A stretch of 64,000 bases of DNA, from contig NC_019689.1 of the NCBI RefSeq assembly GCF_000317025.1, positions 2,271,501 to 2,335,500 on the forward strand. Reading direction: 5' to 3'. The DNA comes from Pleurocapsa sp. PCC 7327. Lineage in GTDB: Bacteria; Cyanobacteriota; Cyanobacteriia; Cyanobacteriales; Microcystaceae. The notes under the pieces are model-generated. The model saw only the letters and a list, made by a program, of their open reading frames with translations, searched no databases and was not told the DNA's origin. The stretch's first letter is position 1; each line of letters begins with the position of its first letter. This document shows positions 17,411 through 29,214 of the stretch, one piece after another. A program made the translations under genes and the position numbers.

Positions 17411-18736
17411 ATGAAAAAAGCCTTTGTCATCGATACCAACCTGCTTCTACACGACCCAAACGCGATGCTGCGGTTCGAGGACAACGATGTCGTGCTTCCA
17501 ATTACAATTATTGAAGAACTAGACCGATTTAAAAAGCAAGCCGACGTTATTGGCAGAAATGCTCGTCAGGCATCTCGTACTCTCGATAAATTACGTCAGC
17601 AAGGTCATCTAACTGAAGGCATTCCCCTCGATAGCGGCGGTACACTGCGAGTAGCTCTGTGCGACAAAAAGATTCTTCAGGAACTGCCTGCGGAACTAGA
17701 GGGAGATAGTGCAGACAATGCCATTCTCGCAGTAGCGCTACAACTCAAGCGCCAGTGCCAATGTCCGGTTGTGCTAGTTAGCAAAGATATCAACCTGCGC
17801 ATCAAAGCCGATGCCTTGGGGCTAGCTGCCGAGGATTACAAAACCGATAAAGTCAATGTTGAAGGACTTTACACGGGCATGGGCGAGGTTATGGTAGAGG
17901 CGAAAGAAATCGAGCAACTGTTGAAACAAGGTTCTCTTATTCTAAATCGCGAGTTTTTTCCCAACCAAGCTCTAACTCTGATAGATAGTGCCAATCCTTC
18001 ACATACAGCCCTTGCCGTAGTTGACGGAGCGAGTAAACGGATTGTCTCGCTGCTCAAACTTCCCCAGTCTGGCATCTCTCGCATTCGTCCCCGCAATCGC
18101 GAACAAAAATTTGCTTTCGATCTGTTGCTGCGCGATTCGATCCCATTGGTTACTTTAGTAGGTAAGGCGGGGACTGGTAAAACTTTACTGGCGATCGCGG
18201 CTGGATTGCATAAGGTAGCCGACGAAAAAGCCTACAGCAGGCTATTAATTTCTCGCCCCGTTGTGCCGATGGGTCGAGATTTAGGCTATCTGCCTGGAGA
18301 AGTCAAAGAAAAGCTGACTCCCTGGATGCAACCTCTCTATGACAATTTCGATCTCATCTTCGGCACTCAAGATCCCTCGGATAAACCCCGTCACTGGCGA
18401 CGGGGACACGAGGAACTGATAGAATTTGGCTTGCTGGAGATCGAGCCACTCACTTATATTCGCGGTCGCACGCTGCCCAAGCAGTTTTTTGTCGTAGATG
18501 AGGCTCAGAACCTAACCCCCCATGAAGTCAAGACAATTCTCACCCGTGCCGGAGAAGGAACTAAAGTAGTACTGACTGGCGACATCGATCAAATCGATAA
18601 CCCCTATGTAGATGCTGCCAGCAATGGTCTTAGTTGTGTGGTAGAGAAGTTTAAGCACGATCCCCTAGCCGGACATATTACCTTGCTTAAAGGCGAACGC
18701 TCCGATCTGGCGGAACGGGCAGCATCTTTGCTTTAG
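17411..18736 (+). CDS. PIN-PhoH fusion ATPase (PhoH2/YlaK-like)
   Basis: 441 residues, two domains. Residues about 1-140 are a PIN ribonuclease domain: KKAFVIDTNLLLHDP with the first Asp, ITIIEELDRFKK with the conserved Glu, and DNAILAVALQL and VLVSKDINLRIKA with the C-terminal Asp residues. Residues about 225-441 are a PhoH P-loop ATPase: [13 protein letters not shown] (Walker A) and FFVVDEAQNLTP (Walker B). PhoH2 proteins are described as RNA helicase-nucleases. A strong GAGGAGG site precedes the ATG. Transcribed alone. Confidence 0.95.
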   Translation: MKKAFVIDTNLLLHDPNAMLRFEDNDVVLPITIIEELDRFKKQADVIGRNARQASRTLDKLRQQGHLTEGIPLDSGGTLRVALCDKKILQELPAELEGDSADNAILAVALQLKRQCQCPVVLVSKDINLRIKADALGLAAEDYKTDKVNVEGLYTGMGEVMVEAKEIEQLLKQGSLILNREFFPNQALTLIDSANPSHTALAVVDGASKRIVSLLKLPQSGISRIRPRNREQKFAFDLLLRDSIPLVTLVGKAGTGKTLLAIAAGLHKVADEKAYSRLLISRPVVPMGRDLGYLPGEVKEKLTPWMQPLYDNFDLIFGTQDPSDKPRHWRRGHEELIEFGLLEIEPLTYIRGRTLPKQFFVVDEAQNLTPHEVKTILTRAGEGTKVVLTGDIDQIDNPYVDAASNGLSCVVEKFKHDPLAGHITLLKGERSDLAERAASLL

Positions 18737-18780
18737 GGCGATCCTTCAATCCACTAATTGATTATTTCCCCAAAAGTTTG

Positions 18781-21700
18781 TTAATTCAGCTTGGCAATCT
18801 CTTGTGCGATCGCATCGATCGTAAAATGAATCTGTTCCTCTGTATGCGTACAACTGATAAAGAAGCGCAAGCGAGAAGCATTGTAAGGCACGGAGGGATA
18901 AACCATCGGTTGGACGTTAATACCGCGTCTAGAGAGTGCCTGGGACAACTGCACGGCTTTGTAAGGTTCGCCAACAATAATGGGCACGATGGGCGAATCC
19001 TGACTGTTTCCTGTATTGAGTCTTTTACTCTTTGCCAACTCTAGGAATAGTTTAGCGCGATCGCGCAGGCGAGATACCCGTTCTGGTTCGGCTTTGAGCA
19101 GTTGGATTGCTGCCAGTGCTGCTGCTGCATTGGGCGGAGACATGCCGACGCTAAAGACAAAGCCCGGTGCCGTATATTTCAAATATTCCACTACTTCCCG
19201 ACATCCAGCAATATAACCGCCGCAGCTAGCAAAAGATTTACTGAGCGTTCCCATCCATAAATCGACATCAGCGGGCGCAATCCCAAAATATTCGCCAATA
19301 CCGCGACCATAAACCCCTAATACGCCGATTGAATGCGCTTCATCCACTAGAATAAAGGTTTTGTATCGTTTTTTTATCTTGACAAATTCTGGTAAATATG
19401 CTAAATCTCCATCAGTACTGTAAATTCCCTCGATCGCAATGAGGACTTTTTCATATTCGTGGCGGCATTGGGACAAAATGCGATTGAGGGTTTGCCAATC
19501 GTTGTGCGGGAATTCGATAATCGTTGCGCCCGATAGTTTACAGCCTTCTCGAATGCTGTTATGGCTGAGAGCATCGCAGAGAATGAGATCGTTTTTTCCA
19601 AATAAATGACCGATGGTAGTGACATTGGTCGCGTGACCGCCAATGTAGGCAATGCAATCCTCTGTGCCCAGAAAATCGGCAATTTCGCGCTCTAGCTCTT
19701 GATGGAGCGGTCTTTCTCCCGAAACGACGCGGCTTGCCGAGACAGAAGTCCCGTAACGCGCGATCGCGTCTATCGCTGCTTGGGAGACAGTTGCATCCCC
19801 CGACATTCCCAGATAATTGTAGCTGGAATAGTTGATTAATTCGCGATCGCCAACTCGAATCGCATCTGCTGCAATCCCGTCGTAGACTTCAAAGAAAGGA
19901 TTGCCAAGCTTCTCGACTCTTTCTAAATCTTTTCGGAGGTTGAGGTACTCTGGCATCAGCCGAAATTGATAGAGTTCTGGTCTAATTTCTCGATTTGTTA
20001 ACGTTTCGGAAGTTTTGCTGCCATTATTATTGGGAGATTCATTGACGATTGCTTGCTCGTTAGACCGAACCATCGATTCATTAATCATTCCTAGGGTAGA
20101 TGGCTTTTCGTTCGATTGTATGGTTAATTGATTGATAGAACTCGGACTGGGCGATCGCAAGCTCGATTGGGTGGAAAAGCCATCAACTGATTCTCCTGCA
20201 AATAGTTCTTGAGCAAGATAATTTGTCAGCAATTCTATTGTTGGGTGGTCGAAAGCGGAAGTGAGCGGAATAGAAATACCTAGACTCGTTTGGAGAGAGT
20301 TTTTAAGCTCTACAGCCATCAAAGAGTCCATTCCTAGGTCGCCAAAATTTTGTTGGGGTTCGATGAGTTCGGGCGAACTGAACCCCAACACTTTCGCAAC
20401 TTGCGAGCGAACGCGATCGAATAGTAGCGTTTTGCGATCGCTACTCGCTGCTGATTCTAACTGTTGTAGAAACTCAGAGCGTGGCTGTACTAATTTTTCT
20501 TCTGACTTAGGCGTTACTGCTTCAAAGAAAGATGTTTCGGGAAGTTGTTTGAGAAAAATTGACCAATTGACAGGTAACGCGCCAACCTGAGTGGCTTGCT
20601 GTTGCAGCAATTCTTTTAATAACTGCAATCCTGGTTGCAACGCGATCGCACTCAATCCTTGCTGTTCCAATCTAGCTTGGTTTTGAGCCGATAATTCAGC
20701 CGCCATCCCCACATCTGCCCAAACTCCCCAATTAACGCTCAAAGCAGGTAATCCCATTCCTCGGCGATAGTGAACGAGAGCATCCATAAATGCATTAGCC
20801 GCCGCATAATTGCCTTGACCGGGAGAACCGATTAAAGAGGCAATAGAGGAAAAACAGACAAAAAAGTCTAGCGGTAAATCTTGGGTTGCCACGTGTAAAT
20901 TCCACGCGCCTTGTACTTTGGGAGCCATGACTCGCTCAAAACGCTCCCAGGTCTGTTTTAGAAGCACGCCATCATCGAGAATGCCAGCAGCGTGAATGAT
21001 GCCCCTTAACTGGATTTTGGATTGAATTTTCTGATAGAAAACAATGATTCGAGCTACATCCTCTGGATTGGAGATATCGGCTTGAATAACACAAACTCTA
21101 GCGCCTGCTTTTTCGAGTTGGCTAATCGTTTCCTGGGCTGCTTGTGAAGATTGGCTGCGTCCGACTAAAACTAAATGCTTTGCTCCTTGCTCGACTAGCC
21201 AACGAGCTACTTGGAGTCCCAACGCCCCCAAACCTCCCGTAATCAGGTAGCTCCCATCTTCTCTAATCATAAAGGGTTGAGAGGCAATTTGTGGCAGCGA
21301 GATAACGACCTTGCCGATGTGCTTCGCTTGCGCCATATAGCGAAAAGCACTAGCTGCCTCTTCTATCGGAAATACCGTATGAGGAAGGGGACGTAGAGAC
21401 CTTTGATGAAACTCCTGTATCAATTCCTCAAGCATTGAGGCGATTAAACTGGGGCGATCCTGCGATACGTTTAACAGATCGAAAGGAAAGTAAGCAACAT
21501 CGGCTCTTTTTTCTCTAACTTGGCTTTCATCCCAAATACCGATTTTGCCAATTTCGACAAATCGACCTCCTGGGGCAAGAATTTCGAGATTTTTAGCAAT
21601 AAATTCCCCATTTAAGCTATTGAGTACGATATCGACTCCTTGCCCGTCCGTCAACGCCATCACTTCTTCGGCAAAATCCAGCGTTCGGGAGTTCATGACG

Positions 21701-24700
21701 TTTGTCACGCCTATGGATTTAAGGAATTCCCACTTTTTAGGACTAGCCGTAGCCAAAACCTCTGCCCCTGCTTTTTGGGCTAATTGGATGGCTGCTTGAC
21801 CGACTCCTCCCGCCGCCGCATGAATCAAAACGCGATCGCCTTTTTTAATTTTTGCTAGATAATGAAGTCCGTAGTAAGCCGTCAGAAATGTCGTTGGAAT
21901 CGTAGCGGCTTCCTCAAAGCTTAATTCCTTTGGCTTGCGAACCACAAATCGAGCATCGACCGTCACAAAACTACTCAAACCGCCAATCGCTTGCGCGGCA
22001 ATAACTTCATCGCCAACTTGAAGCCCTTCAACGCCTTCCCCAACTGCCACAATTTTTCCTGCGCATTCGCCGCCGAAAGGAACCTCAGCAGCATCGGCAA
22101 ATCCCATCTGTTCGAGGTATTCTTTGAGCATTCCCAGCGCATTGAGGACATCTCTGAAGTTTACCCCAGCTGCACAAACTTGAATTTCCACTTCTCCTGG
22201 GGCAGGAGAACGGCGAGTTGCCGGGGCAAGAGTTAAGTTGTCTAAAATCCCGTAGTCGGAAATTTTTAATTGGATGGGAGTATCTGACTGAGTTTGAGAA
22301 GTTCGTTGCATCAATCTGGGAAGGTAACGAATTCCCTGACGATAAGCTATTTGGTCTTCTGCATCTGGGGAATACAATTCTTCTAGCAGAGTTAGGATGT
22401 CATCGCTTTCCTCAGACGGGTCTAAATCTAGACATTTACATGGCAAGTCGGGGTGTTCTAATCTGATGACGCGCCCTAATCCCCACAGAGAAGATTGTTG
22501 TACTTGTATAGGAGTAGAATCTATTCCGACTGGCTGGGTTCCTCTAGTTGCTAGCCAAAGCTTAGGTAATTGAGGAAAACGCGCTTTGATTAGCGCCTGA
22601 ACCAGATGTAGGACACTGCCACATCCTAGAACTTGCGCTTGTTGTAAATCTGTTGTCACCTCTAGTCCCCAGAGATGAACGACCTTACAACAAGGCTTTA
22701 TCTGTTCAAATAATCGCTGGAAATCGTCTGGCTGAGTCGGGTCGATCTGATAGTGTCCCTCATCTGAGATAGCATAAGACTGACCTAGAAAAATGAGAAT
22801 AGCGCGATCGCCTTTTTCCTCAAGGGCTTTTGCTAACTTGACCCCTATTCCTTGTCGGTCAGCAAAGATTATCCAATTTTCTGCTGTCTTCTGCCCTAGA
22901 GATTCTGTCTTCTGCCTTTTAGAAGGCTGCCAAACAACTTCGTATAACCAATCTTCTAAATTTTCTTGTTTTGGTTCTGGAGCGAACTTCTGTAGCGATT
23001 GGCAGCTGACATACTGAAGTGATAAACCTTCAATTTGAGCGATTAAAATACCATTTTCATCAAATAATTGTAAATCTGCCTTTAGTCGTTGCCCAGTAGT
23101 GTAACCGTTAGTAGGATTATCTTTCCCGACTTTAACGCGACTCCACAAATAATGGCTCGAACGGCGATAAACATGCAGTCGTTCTAATCCTACGGGTAAA
23201 TAAGTTCCCCTTTCATCCTCCGCAAAAGCTGCGCCTAAAAGCTGAAAACAGCTATCTAATAAGACAGGATGTAACTGATAGTTTTCTGCTTCAAAAGTTA
23301 GTATTTCTGGTAATTGAATCTGTCCCAATACTTGCCCTTGAAACTGCCAAAGTTGTTTGATTCCTTGAAAGCTTATACCATAGCAAAGACCTTGCTCTCG
23401 CAACTTTTGATAGTAATCTAAAACTGAAAGTGAATTTTGAATGAATTCTGCCTGCGACCGGGCTAACTCAGATTGAAAAGGTTGTTCGTTTTTATCCTCT
23501 ACATCGATTGTTCCAGAAGCATGAAGGATAAAAGATGATTCTGTAGTTTCTTCATCAATCGTGCTGCTAAAAATTTGAAAAGAATAACCTGATAAAGTTT
23601 TAGGAATAAGGATTATCTGAAGCGTTTTGAGTTCGTTTTCTGGTAAGATTAGAGGCTGTGCGATCGCAAATTCCTCTAATCGCAAGCGATCCGATTTGAA
23701 GAGGTTTGCCCCTGCTGCTAATGCCATTTCCAGGTAAGCTGTAGCCGGAAAAATTGGCTGAGTATCAAGGCAATGGTCTTTTAAATAAGTAGGCGAATCC
23801 TGACTGATTTGCGCCTGAAAACGAATCTCCTTCGTGCCTGCTAGATGTAATCGTTGACCGAGTAGAGGATGATTTGAATTTTGGATTGGGGATTGACACT
23901 CATTTAATTTTGGACTTTTCCACCAAAAGCGCTGACGTTGGAAAGGATAAGTTGGCAGGTGTACCAGAGTGTGAGGAGAATTGCGATCGAAACCAAACCA
24001 ATCGACGCTTACTCCCCGCACATACAATTGAGCCAAACTCTCAAGCAATTGTTGCCAGTCGGAAGTTCCCGGACGCAAACTCGGCAACCACAAATTGGAG
24101 TTTGGATTTTCTAAAATAGAGCGTGCCATCCCTAAAAGGATGGGTTTGGCTCCAATTTCTACAAAGGCTTGATATCCTAGCCGATGCAACGTTTCTAGAC
24201 TTTGGGCATATCTAACCGGTTGCCGGATGTGGCGGCACCAATATTCTGGCGTAGCGATTTCTTCGCCGATAGCTTCTCCAGTCAGGTTGGAGATTAATTC
24301 TATCCTTGGAGGGGAATAAGTAATCTGGCGAGCAACTGTTTCAAATTCTGCTAAGATTGGCTCCATCAAAGGGGAGTGAAAGGCATGGGAGACGTTAAGG
24401 GGTTTCGTCTCAATCCCCCCTGCTTTTAATTGGGAAACTATCCTCTCGATTGCCTCGCGCTTGCCAGAAATGACGAGATTTTCGTAGCCGTTAATAGCTG
24501 CTAGATTGACTTGCTGTTGGTAGGGGGCAATGGCAGTACTAACTCTTGCCTCGCTGGCGAAAACAGCTACCATTGTCCCATCTGGTGGCAATTGCTGCAT
24601 CAAGCGCCCTCTGGCGGCAATCAGTTTGAGTCCATCTTCGAGACTAAAGACTCCTGCCACGCAAGCAGCGACGTATTCCCCGACGCTATGACCGATAACG

Positions 24701-26619
24701 GCAGTTGGAGAGATGCCCCAGGATTGCCAAAGTTCGTAGAGGGCATATTCAATAGCGAATAGGGCGGGTTGGGTGTAGGCTGTTTCGTCTAATTTTGGAT
24801 TAATACGCCGGTCATCTGAATACAACACTTCAAGTAATGGTTTATCTAGATAGGGTTGCACAATTTCGGCGCATCTATCTAAGGCGGCGCGGAAGGTAGG
24901 TTGAGTTTGATATAGTTCTCGTCCCATTCCGAGGTATTGCGAACCTTGACCTGTAAATAAAAATGCTAGGTTAGAAATGCGATCGCTCGTTATCTGACCC
25001 CGTATTAATCCAGAGGTTTCCTGCCCCGATGCAAAAGCTTCTAGCTGCGATCGCAATTGTTCGGTCGATTTCGTTACGATCGCCAGGCGATGGTTAAACT
25101 GCGATCGTCTGGTATTAGCTGTAAAACAAACATCGGGCAAGCCTACTTCTGGATGGGACTCCAAAAACTCCTTGTATCGTCCCGCTAACTCCCTCAAAGC
25201 CTTCTCGCTTTTCGCCGAGAGAGTCAACAGATGTAGCGGACGCTTACTCCCCTCAGATAGAGAATTTACCTGCTCAACACTTCCTCCCCCCTTAATAAGG
25301 GGGGCAGGGGGGATTGTCTGGACGTGAAATTCTTCTAAAACCACATGAGCATTTGTACCCCCAAAGCCAAAAGAATTCACTCCCGCTAGAGCGGGAAAAG
25401 ATCGCTCTAACCAAGGCGTTAAAGTCGTTTGCACTCGCAAGGGAAGCTTATCAAACGCGATCGCAGGGTTAGGTTCTTGGAAATGCAAGCTTGGTGGAAT
25501 CTGCTTATATTTGAGCGCCAGCGCGACTTTAATCAATCCCGCAACGCCTGCGGCTGTTTCTGCATGTCCGATATTCGTTTTCACCGACCCAACAGCACAG
25601 TAATCCCCAGATTCGCGACCTTCTGCTAATACTGCTCCCAAGGCTTGCATTTCAATGGGATCGCCGATTTTTGTTCCCGTTCCGTGAGCCTCGACGTATT
25701 GGATCTGACTGGGAGAAACCCCTGCTCTGCGACAAGCTTCTCGGATAACGGCTTCCTGTGCCAAGGGATTAGGGGCTGCCAGTCCGTTCGTCCATCCGTC
25801 CTGATTGACTGCACTGCCGCGAATGACGGCATAGATATCATCGCCATCGGCTTGCGCTTGAGAAAGGGGCTTTAAAACAACAATTCCCGCTCCTTCGCTG
25901 CGAACGTAGCCATTAGCACCCGTGTCAAAACTCTTACAGCGACCGTCACCAGACAAAAAGCCGCCTTTGGCGAATCCTACCATTACCGTCGGCAGTAAGA
26001 TAACATTGACCCCGCCAGCCAAAGCCATTGTAGATTCGCCAGTCCAGATACTTTGGCAAGCCAGATGAACGGCGACTAGAGAAGAAGAACAAGCAGTATC
26101 GACAGCTAGACTGGGACCTTTGAAATCGAAGGCATAGGAGATGCGGTTAGCTGCAATGCAGTTTCCCGTTCCGGTTGTGGCGTAGGGGTCGCTCACCGGA
26201 TGCTGCCAGAGCATAATGGAGTAGTCGTGAGTGCCGATGCCGATAAAAACTCCCGTTTGCGTCCCTGCTAATTGTTCTGGGATTTGTCCGCCGTCTTCTA
26301 GGGCTTCCCATGCTACTTCTAGTAAAAGCCGTTGTTGGGGATCGATAGTATTGGCTTCTCGCGGTGAAATCCCGAAAAATTGAGGATCGAAGCGATCGAT
26401 CCCTTCTAAAAATCCGCCGCGACGAGTGTGGGTTTTACCAGGTTTAGCCGGGTCGGGATCGTAAAATCGGTCTACATCCCAGCGAGATTTTGGCACTTCA
26501 GAAATTGCTTCAACACCATTTCTCAGAAGTTGCCAAAAGGATTCAGGATTATTTGCACCAGGAAAACGACATCCTATTCCAACAATCGCAATAGGCTCTA
26601 ATGGTATGGTCGATCGCAT
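18781..26619 (-). CDS. Fully reducing type I polyketide synthase with terminal alpha-oxoamine synthase
   Basis: 2612 residues in one chain. Ketosynthase about 7-430 (Cys177 in DTACSSS, His312, His352); malonyl-type acyltransferase 548-830 (Ser644 in GHSVGEY, HAFH at 744-747); dehydratase 910-1205 (His948, Asp1121; the usual Gly of the His motif is Thr); a structural KR half 1225-1440; enoylreductase 1455-1775 ([10 protein letters not shown]); ketoreductase 1785-1965 ([10 protein letters not shown] motif at 1880-1882, Tyr1937); carrier protein with Ser2098 in LGMDSL; then a PLP-dependent oxoamine synthase 2210-2612 with Lys2460 in [12 protein letters not shown]. The last domain is of the family of serine palmitoyltransferase and AONS, and should release the acyl chain by decarboxylative condensation with an amino acid, giving an alpha-amino ketone. 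No thioesterase and no methyltransferase domain. A loading system and phosphopantetheinyl transferase are not in the window. Function is inferred from domains only. Confidence 0.95.
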   Translation of the reverse strand: MRSTIPLEPIAIVGIGCRFPGANNPESFWQLLRNGVEAISEVPKSRWDVDRFYDPDPAKPGKTHTRRGGFLEGIDRFDPQFFGISPREANTIDPQQRLLLEVAWEALEDGGQIPEQLAGTQTGVFIGIGTHDYSIMLWQHPVSDPYATTGTGNCIAANRISYAFDFKGPSLAVDTACSSSLVAVHLACQSIWTGESTMALAGGVNVILLPTVMVGFAKGGFLSGDGRCKSFDTGANGYVRSEGAGIVVLKPLSQAQADGDDIYAVIRGSAVNQDGWTNGLAAPNPLAQEAVIREACRRAGVSPSQIQYVEAHGTGTKIGDPIEMQALGAVLAEGRESGDYCAVGSVKTNIGHAETAAGVAGLIKVALALKYKQIPPSLHFQEPNPAIAFDKLPLRVQTTLTPWLERSFPALAGVNSFGFGGTNAHVVLEEFHVQTIPPAPLIKGGGSVEQVNSLSEGSKRPLHLLTLSAKSEKALRELAGRYKEFLESHPEVGLPDVCFTANTRRSQFNHRLAIVTKSTEQLRSQLEAFASGQETSGLIRGQITSDRISNLAFLFTGQGSQYLGMGRELYQTQPTFRAALDRCAEIVQPYLDKPLLEVLYSDDRRINPKLDETAYTQPALFAIEYALYELWQSWGISPTAVIGHSVGEYVAACVAGVFSLEDGLKLIAARGRLMQQLPPDGTMVAVFASEARVSTAIAPYQQQVNLAAINGYENLVISGKREAIERIVSQLKAGGIETKPLNVSHAFHSPLMEPILAEFETVARQITYSPPRIELISNLTGEAIGEEIATPEYWCRHIRQPVRYAQSLETLHRLGYQAFVEIGAKPILLGMARSILENPNSNLWLPSLRPGTSDWQQLLESLAQLYVRGVSVDWFGFDRNSPHTLVHLPTYPFQRQRFWWKSPKLNECQSPIQNSNHPLLGQRLHLAGTKEIRFQAQISQDSPTYLKDHCLDTQPIFPATAYLEMALAAGANLFKSDRLRLEEFAIAQPLILPENELKTLQIILIPKTLSGYSFQIFSSTIDEETTESSFILHASGTIDVEDKNEQPFQSELARSQAEFIQNSLSVLDYYQKLREQGLCYGISFQGIKQLWQFQGQVLGQIQLPEILTFEAENYQLHPVLLDSCFQLLGAAFAEDERGTYLPVGLERLHVYRRSSHYLWSRVKVGKDNPTNGYTTGQRLKADLQLFDENGILIAQIEGLSLQYVSCQSLQKFAPEPKQENLEDWLYEVVWQPSKRQKTESLGQKTAENWIIFADRQGIGVKLAKALEEKGDRAILIFLGQSYAISDEGHYQIDPTQPDDFQRLFEQIKPCCKVVHLWGLEVTTDLQQAQVLGCGSVLHLVQALIKARFPQLPKLWLATRGTQPVGIDSTPIQVQQSSLWGLGRVIRLEHPDLPCKCLDLDPSEESDDILTLLEELYSPDAEDQIAYRQGIRYLPRLMQRTSQTQSDTPIQLKISDYGILDNLTLAPATRRSPAPGEVEIQVCAAGVNFRDVLNALGMLKEYLEQMGFADAAEVPFGGECAGKIVAVGEGVEGLQVGDEVIAAQAIGGLSSFVTVDARFVVRKPKELSFEEAATIPTTFLTAYYGLHYLAKIKKGDRVLIHAAAGGVGQAAIQLAQKAGAEVLATASPKKWEFLKSIGVTNVMNSRTLDFAEEVMALTDGQGVDIVLNSLNGEFIAKNLEILAPGGRFVEIGKIGIWDESQVREKRADVAYFPFDLLNVSQDRPSLIASMLEELIQEFHQRSLRPLPHTVFPIEEAASAFRYMAQAKHIGKVVISLPQIASQPFMIREDGSYLITGGLGALGLQVARWLVEQGAKHLVLVGRSQSSQAAQETISQLEKAGARVCVIQADISNPEDVARIIVFYQKIQSKIQLRGIIHAAGILDDGVLLKQTWERFERVMAPKVQGAWNLHVATQDLPLDFFVCFSSIASLIGSPGQGNYAAANAFMDALVHYRRGMGLPALSVNWGVWADVGMAAELSAQNQARLEQQGLSAIALQPGLQLLKELLQQQATQVGALPVNWSIFLKQLPETSFFEAVTPKSEEKLVQPRSEFLQQLESAASSDRKTLLFDRVRSQVAKVLGFSSPELIEPQQNFGDLGMDSLMAVELKNSLQTSLGISIPLTSAFDHPTIELLTNYLAQELFAGESVDGFSTQSSLRSPSPSSINQLTIQSNEKPSTLGMINESMVRSNEQAIVNESPNNNGSKTSETLTNREIRPELYQFRLMPEYLNLRKDLERVEKLGNPFFEVYDGIAADAIRVGDRELINYSSYNYLGMSGDATVSQAAIDAIARYGTSVSASRVVSGERPLHQELEREIADFLGTEDCIAYIGGHATNVTTIGHLFGKNDLILCDALSHNSIREGCKLSGATIIEFPHNDWQTLNRILSQCRHEYEKVLIAIEGIYSTDGDLAYLPEFVKIKKRYKTFILVDEAHSIGVLGVYGRGIGEYFGIAPADVDLWMGTLSKSFASCGGYIAGCREVVEYLKYTAPGFVFSVGMSPPNAAAALAAIQLLKAEPERVSRLRDRAKLFLELAKSKRLNTGNSQDSPIVPIIVGEPYKAVQLSQALSRRGINVQPMVYPSVPYNASRLRFFISCTHTEEQIHFTIDAIAQEIAKLN
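25283..25315. repeat. Dispersed C6/G6 repeat inside the PKS coding sequence
   Basis: CCTCCCCCCTTAATAAGGGG and the following GGCAGGGGGGATT match, in the opposite sense, the intergenic repeat at 846-889. Here it is read through in frame and encodes the [10 protein letters not shown] linker between ketosynthase and acyltransferase domains. Confidence 0.7.
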
Positions 26620-26864
26620 CTTTACTTAAAGTGGGCGGGTGGAAAGAAGACGAAATTGAGTGTTCGATTATTTAGTACTGGTTTGAAATTATCTAAAAAA
26701 CATCAAAGTTGTTGCATAGTAGAGGAGAAGCGGCGTTCCAGTCAAGAGTCATCAGCAAGGCAAAGGTAAAAAGGCAAAAGGCAAAGCAGAAATTCAGCCG
26801 CGATCGAGTTTTTAGTTTGTTTTGAGTAGGGGTTAAACATAAAACGATTTCCCTTCGTAACTGA

Positions 26865-28739
26865 TTACATGAATTTCAGATCGGTTACAAGAGAAAAACA
26901 ACTATTTTTTGCTCTTTTAACCGACCACAATGATAGGACAGTCTCGCCAGGAATTAACTGTTTAGGTTGATAAACTTGCTCGATTTGAATGCGAGCTTCA
27001 TCTTTAATACGATTTCTTAAAGTTTCAGAGGGATTAAATAAAAATATTTCCTGGCAAGAATCAATGAATTGAGAGAATTGACTTGAGTCAGATAAAATTC
27101 CAACTTTGACTTTTTCTTTTAAGTTATGACTCAGGGATAAAATATCTATTGTTTGTGCCGAATCGACTAAGAGAAGTGGGTTCTTAGCTTCGTTCAAAAT
27201 TGTGGCAATGGGAAGATTATGAAAATTGCGGCTTTTTTGATAGATAGGCGATTTTCCTAGGTTTAAAATTCCCGAAACTATTCCGACTGAAATCAATCCA
27301 ACTGCGATCGCTTTCCAGATTTGCTGTTGCCTAGTTTTGAAAAGATGAGTAGCCTCAATCTTATTAGCTAATAAATAAGCTACAGCTAATTGGATTCCTA
27401 GTTGAAAAGGCATTAAATATCTAGGAGAACCAGAACTTTGATCCTTTAAAATTACATCATTGAGGATTAAAATTATAGGCGTTGATAGAGTTTGCGTCAG
27501 AATGAATAAACTGACTGGCTTGGGTGCTTGCGCAACAACAAAAAAAATTGAGAAAACCGTTAAGCTTAGCAACCCTAAAGCAATTAAAATTCCTACGGTT
27601 GCAACGGGTTCGAGGGCAGAATGAATAGGCAAATGATTAAAGCTAATGACAATACTAAATATTAAAATTAAGGGAGTTGAGATAGGCAAGCCGTAAATCA
27701 ATAACTTGGCTTTTTGATTTTTTCTAGATTTGAAAAAAATAAAATAAATTAATAGAGCGATTGCAATGATCGAAACAAGAACAATTAACAGCTTTACAAT
27801 TTTGAGATGTTCGAGAGAATTAGAAAGGGGAAGGTCACCAAAAGTTAAGAGAATAGTAGCTACAAAAATTGCTGCAATAAATGAAATTTCTACGGGATCT
27901 CTAACCCAGGTTGTATTATCTTGCAGCAACTGCCAGTGATGAAAAATTACGATCGCCCAAGGAACAAAAGTAATTAAGGCAATCCCCAAGGCGATTAGAT
28001 GATTTCTTACGGTTTTCGTATAACGAAAATTTTCTAAAGCAATAACATAAAATCCCTGTCCGACAGTAACTAAAAAAGATAATAGAGAAGTATAAAATCC
28101 AAAAATTAAAGTAACGGTATAGAAACCCCAACTCTGACGAGTATTAAGGCGAATGGCTCTCAGAAGCGCAACACCAGATAGTACAATCATCACTGTCCAC
28201 AAACTGTAGGGACGCGCTTCCTGGGCGTAGGCAATATAGAACGGAGAAACGCTAAAAAGCGCGATCGCCATCCATTTTACCCACGGGGATTTAAATAATT
28301 CCTGACATAGCCAAAAAAGACAGGGAAATGTCAATAAAGCGAACGCAACAGACAAGCTTCTCGTTGCCGTTATCGAACTGCCAAATAACTGTCGCCAAAA
28401 TCTCGCCATCAAAAAATATAGCGGAGTATGTTCTGGACTTTGCATCAAGGCATTGAGCGTATCGCCTAAACCTCGATCTCGACTCAGTTTCTGATATTGC
28501 TGCAAGTCCTCGATCCCAATGACCCCTCTATCGGCAAGTCGCTCGACGATCTCATCTCTGGTATAGCCTGCAGTGCGAGTTGCCGTAGCAACTTCATCAA
28601 CCCAAAAAATTTTGCGATCGAGATTGGCACAGCGAAAGAACAGCCCCAACAGAAAAATAACAATAACGAGAAACAGCCAAGCTTTGCGAACAATTCTATT
28701 GCAAGTTTTGTTGCGATCGCCAATCGACGATAGAGTCAT
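26865..28739 (-). CDS. GT-C membrane glycosyltransferase (PMT_2/GT39-like)
   Basis: 624 residues with about eleven membrane helices. The acidic motif of the first periplasmic loop is WVDEVATATRTAG, and HTPLYFLMARFWRQLFG and ARPYSLW are typical of the PMT_2/ArnT-like class, which uses polyprenyl-phosphate sugars at the outer face of the membrane. A soluble C-terminal region of about 130 residues follows the last helix. It is co-directional with and 245 bases upstream of the polyketide synthase gene, so it could glycosylate the PKS product, but they could equally be unrelated. Confidence 0.8.
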   Translation of the reverse strand: MTLSSIGDRNKTCNRIVRKAWLFLVIVIFLLGLFFRCANLDRKIFWVDEVATATRTAGYTRDEIVERLADRGVIGIEDLQQYQKLSRDRGLGDTLNALMQSPEHTPLYFLMARFWRQLFGSSITATRSLSVAFALLTFPCLFWLCQELFKSPWVKWMAIALFSVSPFYIAYAQEARPYSLWTVMIVLSGVALLRAIRLNTRQSWGFYTVTLIFGFYTSLLSFLVTVGQGFYVIALENFRYTKTVRNHLIALGIALITFVPWAIVIFHHWQLLQDNTTWVRDPVEISFIAAIFVATILLTFGDLPLSNSLEHLKIVKLLIVLVSIIAIALLIYFIFFKSRKNQKAKLLIYGLPISTPLILIFSIVISFNHLPIHSALEPVATVGILIALGLLSLTVFSIFFVVAQAPKPVSLFILTQTLSTPIILILNDVILKDQSSGSPRYLMPFQLGIQLAVAYLLANKIEATHLFKTRQQQIWKAIAVGLISVGIVSGILNLGKSPIYQKSRNFHNLPIATILNEAKNPLLLVDSAQTIDILSLSHNLKEKVKVGILSDSSQFSQFIDSCQEIFLFNPSETLRNRIKDEARIQIEQVYQPKQLIPGETVLSLWSVKRAKNSCFSLVTDLKFM

Positions 28740-29214
28740 ATAGTTGTTTGTCAGTTGTCCTTTGTCTTTTGTCCTTTGTCATTTTGCATTTGTCAATATT
28801 TACCATGTCCCTCTTATTCCGGAGTTCCCTGCTCCCAATTACGAATTAATCCCCCTGCTTCCCACACTCTCCCCAATCCCCAATCATCGATTTCTGAGAT
28901 TTGATATGTCAGTTTGTAAATTTTTTGATAATAATGATTAAAGACGGATTAGGGCATTAACCGCCCAAATCCTCTTTTAGTATCGGGAAATAGTCCTTAT
29001 GGGGCTAGTTTAAGAAATGTTGATAGTTTGCCGAGAGGGTTTCCGAGCGGCGAAATTGGGAAAACGTTTCCCATCTCAAAAAAATCGTCAGTAAACTGAC
29101 TGTATTTTCGTCATCTCACAGATTACAATAAGTGAGACCTAAGTCCCGAACTAAAAAAACCTAACGTTAAGAAATCTTGCCTTTGATTTCAGTTAAGCAA
29201 GAGGATATGAAACT
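28740..29214. promoter_or_regulatory. Spacer and long leader upstream of psbD
   Basis: The left part (28744-28900) is dispersed repeat (TTGTCCTTTGTC-type and C-rich runs). The right part should hold the psbDC promoter. A 7-base inverted repeat TGGGAAA-ACG-TTTCCCA lies at 29057-29073, and TACAAT at 29124-29129 is a possible -10 box without a convincing -35 box. A GAGGA site precedes the psbD ATG. The start point cannot be fixed by eye. Confidence 0.45.
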
